From JADJRG01 sp964474905 (lineage in GTDB: Bacteria > Myxococcota_A > Polyangia > Nannocystales > Nannocystaceae): a stretch of 64,000 bases of DNA. Shown here one piece after another: positions 9,114 through 18,400 of the stretch. The stretch spans positions 1 to 64,000 of the forward strand of contig CAYYUP010000006.1 of assembly GCA_964474905.1 (NCBI GenBank), in the 5' to 3' direction. Position 1 is the first letter of the stretch. Each line of letters opens with the position of its first letter. Made by a program: the position numbers and the translations under genes. The notes beneath the pieces were generated by a model. It saw nothing but the letters and a program-made list of their open reading frames with translations. It was not told where the DNA came from and made no database searches.

Positions 9114-10619
9114 ATGATGTCCCGTACCCTCCTCTTTCTCCTGGTTTCTCTGCCGCTCGCGGCGGTCTCGTGCAAGTCGGTCCCCGGAAAATCGGGCACC
9201 CGGGAGTCGGGCCAAAGCCGGCTGATGGACGACTCTTTTGCCGCCAAAAACGCCTGCAATCCGAACAACCACAAGCGTCCTTTCATCATCGAATGGGACG
9301 GGACCGACATGTCGAGCTTTGAGTCCTACGCGGCCAACGACGTCGTCATCGTCCGCTACGAGGGTTGTTTTCTCGAGGTGCTCGACGAGTGCAGAAACGA
9401 CAGCATTCGCGGCGAGCAGGGGGCGTACAAACCGGTCGAGTGGACCTCTGGCTCCCTTGAAAAGCTAGAGATCACCAGCGAAGGGGAGCTCTACGCCAAG
9501 TTGCCGCTCGGCGAGGCGACGCTCGGTGGCCGGGTCCGCGGAGGCGAAAAATTCTCGATGGAGTACTACGTCGCCGGCACACGCAATGCCTCGCGCGATG
9601 CGGTCTATCGCGCGGACATCGACGAGAACCCGGGCTGCGAAGGCGCGACTCACTTTGTCTACGGCTACAACCTGGGCGCCTTCGCGCTGGGTTCGGTCGA
9701 GGAGTCTTCGATCGACGTCGGCGGCTCGATTTACGGCTTTGGTGCGGGCGGCAAGACCTCCAAGAGCCGCAAGGCCGACAAGAAGGGTGGCGACCTCGGG
9801 GTTTGCCATTCAGACGAGGCGACCGAGGTCAACGGCTGCAAGGCGCCGATTCGCCTGAGCCTCCGCAAGATCCGCGACGGCGAGGATCCCAAAAAAGGAG
9901 AATTGAGCGCCCCCGAGACCGACGCATCGCTCAACGCCGCCGGTCAGATCGGCGCCAAAATCGACATGAGCGAGGAGGCGCAGGCGCGTTACGACTCAGC
10001 GACGCTGAAGATGAATTCGAAGGACGGCAACGGCTGCTTGGCCGAGCTCGACGGCCACGATGTGCTCGATCCAAAGCACCAGTCGACGGACCCGAAGTCG
10101 GGCCTGGGCCACGTACGCTCGCAGTGCCTGATGCTCGCCGGCAAGTGCAGGGCTGGTAAGGTGTTGGCGCGCAAGTCCTTTGAGATCACGATGGCGACCT
10201 GGGGTCCCGAGCAGATCGACAAGAGTGTGGATGCGCAGGTGATGATGCACTGCCAAGGCAAGATGGAGCCGCGCGACGCGGTGCTTAAGGCCCTCTTCGA
10301 TCTCCAGCAGGGCGCCTACATCACCAAAAAGAAGCCCTCCGAGTGTGCCAGCAGCTACAAGACGATCAAGAAGCTCAAGGGCAAGGTAAAGCCCAAAAAC
10401 GACGACGATTCGCAGATCATCAATATGGAGCGCGGACTGTGGTCGATGGTGCCGGGCTGCTTCGCCAAGGCCGGTGATTGCGATCAAGCGTGGAAGGCCT
10501 TCGTCGAGAATTACCCGCCGGACGCGCTCAAGAACATCAAGGATGCCGACCAGCGCAAGAAGACCCAGCTCTCGAGCTTTGATTCGATGGTCGGTAAGTG
10601 CAAAGGGAAGATAAAATAA
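9114..10619 (+). CDS. Lipoprotein of unknown family, first of a tandem pair
   Basis: 501 residues. A signal peptide with lipobox LAAVSC makes 9114 (or the next ATG at 9117) the convincing start, preceded by an AAGGAT ribosome site; an in-frame ATG at 9030 would place the signal internally. The first half (to about 300) is beta-rich with several Cys. The second half is a helical domain with spaced Cys: GNGCLAELDGHD, RSQCLMLAGKC, ALFDLQQGAYI, then CFAKAGDCDQAWKAFVENYP. This second half is clearly related to the next gene, which follows after one base. I recognise no named family; the C-terminal part could be a degenerate TPR-like domain. Confidence 0.75.
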   Translation: MMSRTLLFLLVSLPLAAVSCKSVPGKSGTRESGQSRLMDDSFAAKNACNPNNHKRPFIIEWDGTDMSSFESYAANDVVIVRYEGCFLEVLDECRNDSIRGEQGAYKPVEWTSGSLEKLEITSEGELYAKLPLGEATLGGRVRGGEKFSMEYYVAGTRNASRDAVYRADIDENPGCEGATHFVYGYNLGAFALGSVEESSIDVGGSIYGFGAGGKTSKSRKADKKGGDLGVCHSDEATEVNGCKAPIRLSLRKIRDGEDPKKGELSAPETDASLNAAGQIGAKIDMSEEAQARYDSATLKMNSKDGNGCLAELDGHDVLDPKHQSTDPKSGLGHVRSQCLMLAGKCRAGKVLARKSFEITMATWGPEQIDKSVDAQVMMHCQGKMEPRDAVLKALFDLQQGAYITKKKPSECASSYKTIKKLKGKVKPKNDDDSQIINMERGLWSMVPGCFAKAGDCDQAWKAFVENYPPDALKNIKDADQRKKTQLSSFDSMVGKCKGKIK

Positions 10620-10620
10620 C

Positions 10621-11553
10621 GTGAGAACAGGATCATCGCGGGGTTGTAGGTACGTTCGAGGTCTTTGCCTCGGTTCTCTTTTCACCGCGATGATCGGCTG
10701 CTCGCCGCGTCCAGAGCCGATCGCAGAGGGCAGCTGTCCGCCCTGCGAGTGCGAGTGCAGGGGCGAGTCTAGTGGTGTTTCGCAGGGCTCCGCAGCCGCT
10801 CCCGCAGGGGTACCGATCGCAGGATCGACAGCGGTCGCGGAGTCGACAGCGGTCGCAGGGTTGACACCTACCGCGGGCTCGATGCCGGTCAGTGTCGGTT
10901 CGACGGGGCGTGCACCGGATGGCCGTGAAGTCGGCGAATTGGTCGCAGATGCGACGCGAAAGATGATGCACGATGACGGTCGCGGCTGCCTCGCCGACCT
11001 CGACCGAGCGGCTCTGCTCGATGCCAAGTTAGGGGCGCGTCTTGAGGCCGTGCGCGGTCAATGCGAGATGCTGATCGGTCGCTGTCAGGACGGCAAAGCG
11101 AGGATTGCCCGTTGGTACGAGAGCGAGACCAACATGCACCCGCAGCGGGCGATGATCTCCGCCGAGTCGATGGCGTCGATGCGCTGCCGCGGCGGCGACT
11201 CGACCGATCGCGATCGCCTGCTGGTGGCCCTTTTTGAGCTTCAGCAGGGAGCCTTTGTCGAGCCCTTTACGGCGGCGAGTTGCGAGCTGCACCTGTCGAC
11301 TGCGCGGGCCCTGATCCCCAAGGTCAAGCCCCGTGATGTCGACGACGGTCAGGTCCGCGGAGGGGCTCAGGCCCTCTTTCATACCGCCGCGCTCTGCTTT
11401 GCCAGGGCCGGATCCTGCACCCGGTCCTGGGAGGTCTACCGCGAGCTTTTTCCCGCGCAGGGCCTCCACCAGCTGCCCGATCCAGAGGCTCGCGATCGGG
11501 TGGTCCGCGACGCCTTTGTCACCAGCATCGAACGCTGCAAGGACACGCGCTAG
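10621..11553 (+). CDS. Lipoprotein paralogue, second of a tandem pair
   Basis: 310 residues starting at a GTG one base after the previous stop, so almost certainly co-transcribed and translationally coupled. The signal peptide ends in AMIGC. A Cys-rich patch (CPPCECEC) and a low-complexity linker with STAVAES repeats follow. The C-terminal 200 residues match the C-terminal half of the upstream lipoprotein: GRGCLADLDRAA, RGQCEMLIGRC, ALFELQQGAFV, KVKPRDVDDGQV and CFARAGSCTRSWEVY. The shared Cys positions suggest conserved disulfides in a periplasmic or surface domain. Function unknown. Confidence 0.75.
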   Translation: MRTGSSRGCRYVRGLCLGSLFTAMIGCSPRPEPIAEGSCPPCECECRGESSGVSQGSAAAPAGVPIAGSTAVAESTAVAGLTPTAGSMPVSVGSTGRAPDGREVGELVADATRKMMHDDGRGCLADLDRAALLDAKLGARLEAVRGQCEMLIGRCQDGKARIARWYESETNMHPQRAMISAESMASMRCRGGDSTDRDRLLVALFELQQGAFVEPFTAASCELHLSTARALIPKVKPRDVDDGQVRGGAQALFHTAALCFARAGSCTRSWEVYRELFPAQGLHQLPDPEARDRVVRDAFVTSIERCKDTR

Positions 11554-11588
11554 ATCGGTCTAACTCGTGCTCTGGTAGCATCCGACGG

Positions 11589-12611
11589 ATGGCCGTCACC
11601 CGCTTTTTTCACCCGCTTCTCCGGGCTCGCGATCTCGGTCGAGTGCCCGTCCAGGTCCGCCTCGATGGCGAGCGCTATGTGCTCTGGCGCGATGCTGCGG
11701 GCGAACCTGGTGCGCTTGTCGACCGCTGTCCGCACCGGAGCGCGCCGCTTTCTGCCGGCCTGGTTCGCCCGGACGGTCGCCTCGCCTGTCCCTATCACGG
11801 CTGGAATTTCGATCGAGCGGGCCACGGGGCGAGCCCTTCGCAGCCGAGCCTGCGGCGCTGTGATGCGAGCGCGATGCAGGTGATAGAGCATTGCGGCGTG
11901 ATTTGGATGGCTGCCGCCGATGTGCAGGAGAGTCGCTTGCCAGTGCTCGGGCGCGCTGGTTTTGAGTTTGCGGGTCTCATCAGCGAACTCTTGATGTGCC
12001 CGCTGCACGTCGCTCTCGATAATTTTTCGGAGGACGAGCACACGCCCTGGGTGCATACCCGCCTCGGTTGGCTCCCGAGCCAGGCCGACAGCATCGAGTT
12101 CTCCGCCGAGAATTTTGATGATCGCAGCGAGGTCCGCTACCGGGCGGTGCAGCGACCTTCTGCGCTCTCACGCCTCTTTGGCGTTCAGCCTGGCGATCAT
12201 TTTCACAACGAGTGGGTGACCCGGTTTGACCCTGTACGCTCGGATTACCTGATCCACTGGACCGACCCGAGCGGTGAATCTGTGCGTCCGGCCCAGCTCT
12301 TTGCGCCGATCTTTATGGTTCCGCAAGACTCGGATTCGACGCTCCTATTTGTCTTTCTTTTTGCCAAGCTAGACAGTCCCTGGCTCCGACTCCTGCGACC
12401 GCTGGTGCATCGCGGGGCGACCTCGATGATCCGCAAGGAGATCCGCGACGATGCGGTTTTCATCCCTAACCTCGCCGATACACCCTTGTCGATGGAGGGC
12501 ATGCGCCTGGGCAAGTTTGACAAGCCGCTCATCCACAATCGACGGCTTTTAGAGCGCATCTATTGGGGGCCCAGCCACGCCGATCGGGTTGCTCGTCAAA
12601 ATGCACTGTAA
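11589..12611 (+). CDS. Rieske-type oxygenase, alpha-subunit-like
   Basis: 340 residues. An N-terminal Rieske domain carries CPHRSAP (about residue 47) and CPYHGW (about 67), the two Cys and two His ligands of a 2Fe-2S cluster. The C-terminal catalytic domain has an acidic/His segment, NFSEDEHTPWVH (about 143-154), fitting the mononuclear iron site of ring-hydroxylating oxygenases. Length fits the compact aromatic ring-hydroxylating or VanA-like monooxygenase class. No reductase or ferredoxin partner lies nearby and the substrate is not predictable. The start follows a short 35-base gap after the lipoprotein pair. Confidence 0.85.
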   Translation: MAVTRFFHPLLRARDLGRVPVQVRLDGERYVLWRDAAGEPGALVDRCPHRSAPLSAGLVRPDGRLACPYHGWNFDRAGHGASPSQPSLRRCDASAMQVIEHCGVIWMAAADVQESRLPVLGRAGFEFAGLISELLMCPLHVALDNFSEDEHTPWVHTRLGWLPSQADSIEFSAENFDDRSEVRYRAVQRPSALSRLFGVQPGDHFHNEWVTRFDPVRSDYLIHWTDPSGESVRPAQLFAPIFMVPQDSDSTLLFVFLFAKLDSPWLRLLRPLVHRGATSMIRKEIRDDAVFIPNLADTPLSMEGMRLGKFDKPLIHNRRLLERIYWGPSHADRVARQNAL

Positions 12612-12638
12612 GGCCCCCTACGAGGGCGTATAGAGGGA

Positions 12639-14609
12639 TCAACGGCGCGGCTGGATGAGTCGGAAATAGCGTTTGATCTGTCGCCTTTGACCGACCGGTA
12701 CTTCGTCGCCGTCGAGGGCGCTCTGGGCAAAGCCGTGGTAGTCGGTGAAGACATCGCGGTAGGACTCGCTGGCGAAGCCGTCCTGACTCGCGGTCGAGAT
12801 GACCTCGGCACGGGTGGCCCCTCGGCCATGTTGTGGATCGACCTTTACGTTGCGAGCGCGGACCTTGATCTGGCTCGCCTCGCCGAGCGGGTCTTGGGTG
12901 CTCTTGCCGATGCCGTCGGCGTTGGCCGCCGCACCATCCGGGCCGCCCTGACCTTCGCCTTGGCCCTGACCGTCGCCCTCTTGACCGCTGCTGTCCTGGC
13001 CGTCGCCCTCTAGGAGCATGTCGGGCTCGCCGTCGCCGATGTCGCCTTCGATCAGCAGAGTCGGGCCCTTCTTGCCTTTTCCTTTTCCTTTTCCTTGGCC
13101 TTTGCCCTTGCCCTTGCCCTTGGCGGCCTTGCCAAAGCGCTCCATCTGCTGCTTGCGTTTGTCGCCCTGCGAACCCTTTTTGCCGCTGCGACGGATGAAG
13201 GTTTTGGCGTCCTCGAGGTTGTCGCGGGCCTGACCCAGGCGACGCGCCCCCTGGGACTTTTTGGTGGCGCCCGCGGCCCCGCGAGAGAGACGTTCGAGGG
13301 CTCGGCGCTGGGCCTGGCTTCGCTGGCGACCACCCCCTTGCGCGCCCTTTTGGCCCCGTTGACCGCGCTCTCCCTGCTGGCCTTGGCTGCTTCGCCTCGC
13401 GTCTCGGGCGTCGCGGCGGAGCTGCTCTAAGGAGCGCTGCGCGGCCTTCTCGCGTTCGTGTTGACGACGGAGTTCTTCGACCCGCTGCTTTTGTTTTTTG
13501 AGGCGGCGTTCGTCTTCTTCAGAGTTGTCACCGGCGCGCTTGTCTTTTTGTTTTTGTTGGCGACGGAGGCGTCGCTCGGCTTCGGCGAGTTCGGAGGCCG
13601 AGTCACGGGCGTTGGCGATGGCCTTGCCGAGCGCTTTCTCGGCAGCTTTGAGCGCTTTGTCGAGGGCTTCGCTCTTGGCGGCGTCGGCCTCGGCCTGCTC
13701 GCCCGCTTTGTCGAGCGCTTGGGAGCCCTCATCGCCCTCGCCGCGGGCGAAGTGCTGGCCGGCGTTCTCGGTGATAGGCTCGGCCTCGAGGGCGAGAGAG
13801 AGTTCGCGGATGCCCTCGGCGAGTATGCCGGGATCCTCTTCAAGACTGGCCTCAAGGTCAGCTTCGGCGGCGATCAGCTGGGCGTCGAGGGCTGAGAGCT
13901 GGGCAAAGGCGGCCTCGCGATCGATCTCACCGCGGGCGAAGGCGTCGAGCACCCGCAGCATTGCTTCGGCGAGTTCGGCGGCCGCATCATCGCGTTCGCC
14001 GAGCTTCTTTAAGTCCTGCTGAAGTGGCTCTAACAGATGGCGCTCGGGGGGCGGAGGCCGCCGCTTGGCACTCGCTTCGGCGGTCGCGGGGGGGGTTGTT
14101 TTAGGTGTCCCCTGGGCCGGGCTTGGCGGCGGGATCAGGAGGGCCACGGCGAGCAGCACGAAGGCTGCGAGATCGATCCAGCGCAGCCCTGGCGGGCGCA
14201 GGGAGACGACCGGCCTCGGGTCCAGACTGCTGGCGAGTTGCTCGGCCTCGGCGATGATCAGACCGGCGATCGCAACGCTTTGCGGGTTATCTTGTGGCGG
14301 CGCAGCGGCGAGTTCGAAGGCGTTGCCCAAGCGGTCGGCGAGGGCGTAGCATCGATCGCTTTGGCGAGCCGCGAGACGGGGTGAGCGCGGCCGCAGCAGG
14401 GCAAATCCGAGGACTGCAGGGACCGGTAGGGTCGCGAGCCAGGCGAGGGAGATCGGCGAGCCCAGGCGGCGGGCTGCGAGGATCGCAAGAGCGGCGATCA
14501 CGAGGCCGCAGGGCAGAGCGATGCGGGCGAGTAACGCCGTCGCCTCGGCGATCCGCTGGCGACGGATCACCGCGCGCAGAAGGCGGGTGAGTGCGACGCC
14601 TTGGCTCAT
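12639..14609 (-). CDS. Membrane-anchored coiled-coil protein (DUF4175-like)
   Basis: 656 residues. Three hydrophobic segments lie near the N-terminus (about 25-45, 55-75 and 145-165). The rest is very polar: long Ala/Glu helices (200-330), a Lys/Arg/Gln coiled coil (330-470), a KGKGKGQGKGKGKGKK low-complexity stretch and a Gly/Asp/Gln-rich tract. The last 80 residues are more conserved-looking (YRDVFTDYHGFAQSALDG, then IKRYFRLIQP), as in DUF4175-type proteins. The ATG at 14609 overlaps the previous stop as ATGA, so I prefer it to an upstream ATG at 14669. Function unknown; coupling to the metalloprotease-like lipoprotein suggests an envelope role. Confidence 0.65.
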   Translation of the reverse strand: MSQGVALTRLLRAVIRRQRIAEATALLARIALPCGLVIAALAILAARRLGSPISLAWLATLPVPAVLGFALLRPRSPRLAARQSDRCYALADRLGNAFELAAAPPQDNPQSVAIAGLIIAEAEQLASSLDPRPVVSLRPPGLRWIDLAAFVLLAVALLIPPPSPAQGTPKTTPPATAEASAKRRPPPPERHLLEPLQQDLKKLGERDDAAAELAEAMLRVLDAFARGEIDREAAFAQLSALDAQLIAAEADLEASLEEDPGILAEGIRELSLALEAEPITENAGQHFARGEGDEGSQALDKAGEQAEADAAKSEALDKALKAAEKALGKAIANARDSASELAEAERRLRRQQKQKDKRAGDNSEEDERRLKKQKQRVEELRRQHEREKAAQRSLEQLRRDARDARRSSQGQQGERGQRGQKGAQGGGRQRSQAQRRALERLSRGAAGATKKSQGARRLGQARDNLEDAKTFIRRSGKKGSQGDKRKQQMERFGKAAKGKGKGKGQGKGKGKGKKGPTLLIEGDIGDGEPDMLLEGDGQDSSGQEGDGQGQGEGQGGPDGAAANADGIGKSTQDPLGEASQIKVRARNVKVDPQHGRGATRAEVISTASQDGFASESYRDVFTDYHGFAQSALDGDEVPVGQRRQIKRYFRLIQPRR

Positions 14610-15979
14610 CGGACCCCGCCCCGTCGCTTGGCTCCGGCGCCCTTGGTAGCGACCGTAAAGGTTTGCCATCCGAGTTCTGAGATCCGTCGACGGGTTGCCA
14701 CATCGACGACTCGCGTGGCGTAGAGGAATTTGGTTGCGCGACGCTCGAGCACAAAGGCGCCGGGCATCTTGGCCTCGAGGTAGGTGCGGAAGTGGGTCTC
14801 AAACTCGTCGGCATCGATGCTGCGATCCCAGGCGATCATGCCGACGGCGATGGGCAGGCGGTGCACCGCGCTATCTGTCGGTCGCTCGATCACGACAAAG
14901 CGGTCGCCGCCCCAACCGGCGGCAGCTCGCCTCGCGAGTTTTACCGAGGCGACGTCGGCGAGCATCGCCAGCAGCGTCGCTTCGCCGAGTTCATCGGCCC
15001 AGACCTGGCGATAGCCGGGCAGGCGGGCGAGCAGCTCTGCGGAGTCGATGTGGATCGCGATCGCCGGCTCGCGGGAGAGCAGCTTGTCGACGTGCAGCAT
15101 CTGCTCGCTGGTCGTCGGCAGATCGGCGTAGAGGGCATCGACTGCGGCCCAGCCGTGATCGCGGGCGATCCGGGCGACGGTCGCCGCACCGTCGCCGTAG
15201 GGCAGCTGTAGCAGGCGCGCGAGGATCGAATTGTCGATGACACCGGCGAGCGCGAGCATCTGGTCGCCCTGGGCATCGAGCACCGAGTCGGGGATGCTCG
15301 CGAGGCCGCCTTTGCCGCTGACCCAGGCGAGATAGGAGGCCTGAGCGTCGCCTTCGATGAGGAAGGTACGGGCGGTCTCGGCATCGCTCTGTCCGTCGAG
15401 GGGCTGCTGGTACTTGGCGAGATCAAAGTGCATGTCCTGAAGGCCATGTGCAATCTCGTGGCCGACGACCATGCTGAGCATGCTCTTTCCGACATGTGAG
15501 CCGATCAGCAGCGACTTGCTCTTGGGGTCGTAGATGCCCATGACCGCGGTCTCTAAGAGGTCGAGGATCACCTCTTCGGCGTCGGCATCGGCGTCGAGGA
15601 TGCCGAGGCTCGACTCGATCCTGCCGAGCAAGGCGAGCTTCTCGGGCGTATTGTGCTCGTAGAGCGAGTCCTTGGCGAAGGCGCGGATCTGTTTGCGATC
15701 GAGCACTCGGATCGCGACCTCGCGAATCAGTGGCAGGGAGCGCGCCTGGGCGACGGCCGCGGCGATCCGCAGGGCGGTGGCTTCGACCTCGGCGGTTTCG
15801 AGGCTGCTTTGGTGGTCTCGATCGGCGTTTGTCTGGCCGCTCGAGGACTGTGCGCGTGCGCCTTGGCTAGTGCGATCTGCCGGGGATGCTGTTTGCAGAG
15901 ACTGTGTTGGCGTTGCCCGGCAGGCCGCTGCGGAGAGGAGAGCGGCGAGGCCGAGGACTGCGAGGGTCGGGCGCGACAC
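14606..15979 (-). CDS. HExxH metallopeptidase-like lipoprotein
   Basis: 457 residues with a lipoprotein signal ending LLSAAAC. The central part has MVVGHEIAHGLQDMHFDL, a gluzincin-type HExxH motif (His174 and His178), followed by a Gln/Asp-rich stretch with FLIEGDAQASYLAWVSG. The Glu in that stretch is a reasonable third zinc ligand. These features suggest a periplasm-facing zinc protease, though activity is unproven. The downstream gene starts inside its stop codon, so the two products are made together. The divergent fasciclin lipoprotein gene begins 232 bases away. Confidence 0.72.
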   Translation of the reverse strand: MSRPTLAVLGLAALLSAAACRATPTQSLQTASPADRTSQGARAQSSSGQTNADRDHQSSLETAEVEATALRIAAAVAQARSLPLIREVAIRVLDRKQIRAFAKDSLYEHNTPEKLALLGRIESSLGILDADADAEEVILDLLETAVMGIYDPKSKSLLIGSHVGKSMLSMVVGHEIAHGLQDMHFDLAKYQQPLDGQSDAETARTFLIEGDAQASYLAWVSGKGGLASIPDSVLDAQGDQMLALAGVIDNSILARLLQLPYGDGAATVARIARDHGWAAVDALYADLPTTSEQMLHVDKLLSREPAIAIHIDSAELLARLPGYRQVWADELGEATLLAMLADVASVKLARRAAAGWGGDRFVVIERPTDSAVHRLPIAVGMIAWDRSIDADEFETHFRTYLEAKMPGAFVLERRATKFLYATRVVDVATRRRISELGWQTFTVATKGAGAKRRGGVR

Positions 15980-16211
15980 GGTGTCAAAGAGCCTAGCAGT
16001 CCGACGCTGGGCGCTCAGGTCTGGGGGATCGATCGAGCTCGTGCAACTCAGAGGCTTGGAGCGGATACGACCGATCGTCGCCGTTGCCGTCGCTGTTGTC
16101 GTAAAATCGCGAGAACTTCGACCGGGGGGGCGGGAGCGAGCTATGCTCGCGTCTGCGAACGCTGGGGGTGTGCAAGTGTGCGCTCGGGCGGTCGCAGGAA
16201 TTTGAAAACCG

Positions 16212-16832
16212 ATGAAATCCCCTCAATTGCCCCTCGTGGCCCTCCTTCTGTTGGCGCTCGTGTCCTGCAAGACCACGGGTGCTGACACCCAACCCCCCGT
16301 CGCTGCAGAGACACCCGCGGCTGATGATGCCGACGCGGTCGAGCCCGAGGATGAGAGCGCCGAAGAGGCCGAGGTTGCCGAGGCAGAGCCCGCTCCTGAG
16401 CCCGAGAAGGCTGTCGAAGGCAATCTTCTCGAGGTCCTGCGCAAGACGCCGGATGCGAGCCGCTTTCTCGCGGAACTCGAGAAGGCCGGCCTGGATAAGC
16501 GCCTGACCAGCACCGACGAGGACACCACCGCGATCATCCCGACGAATGCCGCCTGGGAGTCGATGTCCAAGGCGATGCAAAAGAAGATGAAAAAACCGGC
16601 CGAGGCCGCGAAGATTCTCAAGTACCACCTGGTCCCCGAGAAGATGGATCTCCAGCGGGTCATGGATCACGGCGAGCTGCCGACCCTCGGCGCCGCATTC
16701 ATGCCGATCGCGGTCACCGAGGGTACGACCCTGCATTTTGGCGAGAGCAAGGCCAACCTCGTCGAGGCCAACATCCCCGCCTCCAACGGCATGGCGCACA
16801 CTATCGACCAGGTGTTGATGCCCAGGAAATAG
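16212..16832 (+). CDS. Fasciclin (FAS1) domain lipoprotein
   Basis: 206 residues. The lipobox LALVSC is followed by an acidic Ala/Glu/Pro linker (to about 75), then one FAS1 domain: GNLLEVLRKTPDASRFLAEL, TAIIPTNAAWESM, ILKYHLVPEKM and a C-terminal NGMAHTIDQVLMP. This order matches the conserved H1 (TxxxPTNxAF-like), YH and H2 motifs of fasciclin domains, which mediate adhesion in many organisms. Start ATG at 16212. It is transcribed alone, divergent from the metalloprotease-like gene and convergent with the flavoprotein. Confidence 0.9.
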   Translation: MKSPQLPLVALLLLALVSCKTTGADTQPPVAAETPAADDADAVEPEDESAEEAEVAEAEPAPEPEKAVEGNLLEVLRKTPDASRFLAELEKAGLDKRLTSTDEDTTAIIPTNAAWESMSKAMQKKMKKPAEAAKILKYHLVPEKMDLQRVMDHGELPTLGAAFMPIAVTEGTTLHFGESKANLVEANIPASNGMAHTIDQVLMPRK

Positions 16833-16861
16833 CGCCGGCATGTTGTCCGGGCGGGCGAGGG

Positions 16862-17989
16862 CTAGGTGTCTTCGCTGTTGCCCAGGAGGTGTTTGACGCC
16901 CCGCTCGAGTACACCTGCGAGCGGGGAATGCAGGACGCTTTCGCCGATTCGGCGGGCGCTCGGGGAGCGCATCGCTCGGACGAAGGCCTCGCCGGCCCAA
17001 AACTTAGGCATCATGCGGGCGCCGGTCAGCGCCTGGTAGCCGCGGCAGGAGAGCAGCGAAAAACCGCGCTGCTGGCCGAAATAGCGGCCGATGTGGGTCG
17101 CCGCCATGATGCCGCTCTCGAGAGCAAACGAGATGCCCTCGACGGTCCCGGGCGAGACCAAGCGGGCGGATTCACCGACCCAGATGGCCCGCGATTCGAT
17201 GATCGTGCCGACGCTCGTCGAGACCACTGCGGGGTGGCCTTTCCAGTTGCTGATCGCCTCGGCGCCGCGCAGCTCGGCCGCGAAGTACTCGTCGATGAGT
17301 TCTTGAAAGAGCGCTTTGAGGCGGTGAGCGTCGGCTGCGTGCTCGGGGATCGTCAGGCCCACGTTGGTGACGCCGCCGGGTTCGGGGAAGACCCAAGCGT
17401 AGTAGCCGGCGAGGCGGCGATCCCAGACCATGCAACCCTCGTCGGTCGGGAAGGATGCACCGCGCCACCAACCCATCAGTGTGCGGATCGTGTTTTTGGG
17501 TCGGGTATCGGTCGAGAAGCGTGAGGGCGATCCGTCAGCGCAGACGACGATGTCGGCCTCAATGTCCCCCTTGTCGGTGTTGATGCCGCAGACCTGTCCC
17601 TTGGGATCGCGGAGCAGCGAGAGCCCCTTGACCTGCTCGTGAAAGGTCGCACCAAACGCGACCGCGGTCCGGGCGATCCGATGATCGAGTTCGGCGCGGG
17701 GGATCACCCAAGCGTCGCGGCCGGTGGCGATTCGGAAGCGCCCGCCGCCCGGGGTGATCGCTGTCAGGGCTCGCATGCGGACATGCTCTTGCCGCAGCTG
17801 GGGCATGAGTTGGAGGCGTGTGAGGATGCTGAGCGCGTGTGGCGAGAGCCCCGAACCACAGGTCTTTCGTCGGGGATAGTGCGATTTATCGAGGAGCACG
17901 ACCTCGCTCTGATCGGTCATCGCGAGTGCGAGGGCACAGGCTCCGCCAGAGGGTCCTGCGCCGACGATTACGACCTTCGGCTTGCGCAT
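16862..17989 (-). CDS. Geranylgeranyl reductase-family FAD-dependent oxidoreductase
   Basis: 375 residues. The N-terminal dinucleotide fold has KVVIVGAGPSGGACALALA, then LLDKSHYPRRKTCGSGLSPHA, where CGSG sits at the spot typical of GGR-family enzymes. Further on are VCADGSPSRF, YAWVFPEPGGVTNVGL and VGESARLVSPGTVEGISFAL, all hallmarks of this flavoprotein group. Members reduce isoprenoid double bonds or act as related monooxygenases; the substrate is unknown here. The start is followed on the other side by a 411-base gap to the divergent kinase gene. Confidence 0.85.
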   Translation of the reverse strand: MRKPKVVIVGAGPSGGACALALAMTDQSEVVLLDKSHYPRRKTCGSGLSPHALSILTRLQLMPQLRQEHVRMRALTAITPGGGRFRIATGRDAWVIPRAELDHRIARTAVAFGATFHEQVKGLSLLRDPKGQVCGINTDKGDIEADIVVCADGSPSRFSTDTRPKNTIRTLMGWWRGASFPTDEGCMVWDRRLAGYYAWVFPEPGGVTNVGLTIPEHAADAHRLKALFQELIDEYFAAELRGAEAISNWKGHPAVVSTSVGTIIESRAIWVGESARLVSPGTVEGISFALESGIMAATHIGRYFGQQRGFSLLSCRGYQALTGARMMPKFWAGEAFVRAMRSPSARRIGESVLHSPLAGVLERGVKHLLGNSEDT

Positions 17990-18400
17990 CGCCGGCCGAA
18001 GATAGCTCAGAGCGGGGTCATAGATGAAGCCAGAACGTCGCTACCGGGCGTTCCCGCGCGATTTGGCGATCTTTGCGAGGTCGGAGTCGAGCCCGCGGAC
18101 TCCACGATTGGGGTCCAGGGGACAGGAGAGTGCCGCGCATCGCCGAGGATCTTGCGGTGCCTTCGCCGCGAGAGCGTGCGGGCCCGTGACCGTCGCCTCT
18201 CGGTCGGCGTGCCGGCACCGTTGGGACCTCTGCAGAGTTGGCGATGTCGATCTGCGCAGGTCCAGACGGTTGTGCAGGGGTTCTGCGGAGCTTTGCAGCT
18301 CTGCGGACGTCTTTGTGCGGTGCGAAAGGAAGGGCTGCGTCGATCGCATCGCTCGCCCTTGTCCGCGGAGGGCCTTAGCTGGCACGATTCTAGTTCGGCA
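17990..18400. other. Intergenic region between divergent genes
   Basis: A 411-base stretch between the starts of the flavoprotein and the Ser/Thr kinase. Open frames exist on both strands but encode Arg/Ser-rich strings with no domain, signal or ribosome site, so I call no gene. It presumably holds both promoters. A TGGCACGATTCTAG element at 18380-18393 recalls a sigma-54 -24 box but lacks a matching -12 TTGC. Confidence 0.5.

Noticed and set aside
18380..18393. Sigma-54 promoter before the kinase gene
   Set aside because: TGGCAC is present, but the -12 element is missing at the right spacing.
17639..18400. N-terminal extension of the kinase over the flavoprotein gene
   Set aside because: About 250 residues without domain character, antisense to the well-supported flavoprotein; GTG at 18401 gives a usual kinase N-terminus.
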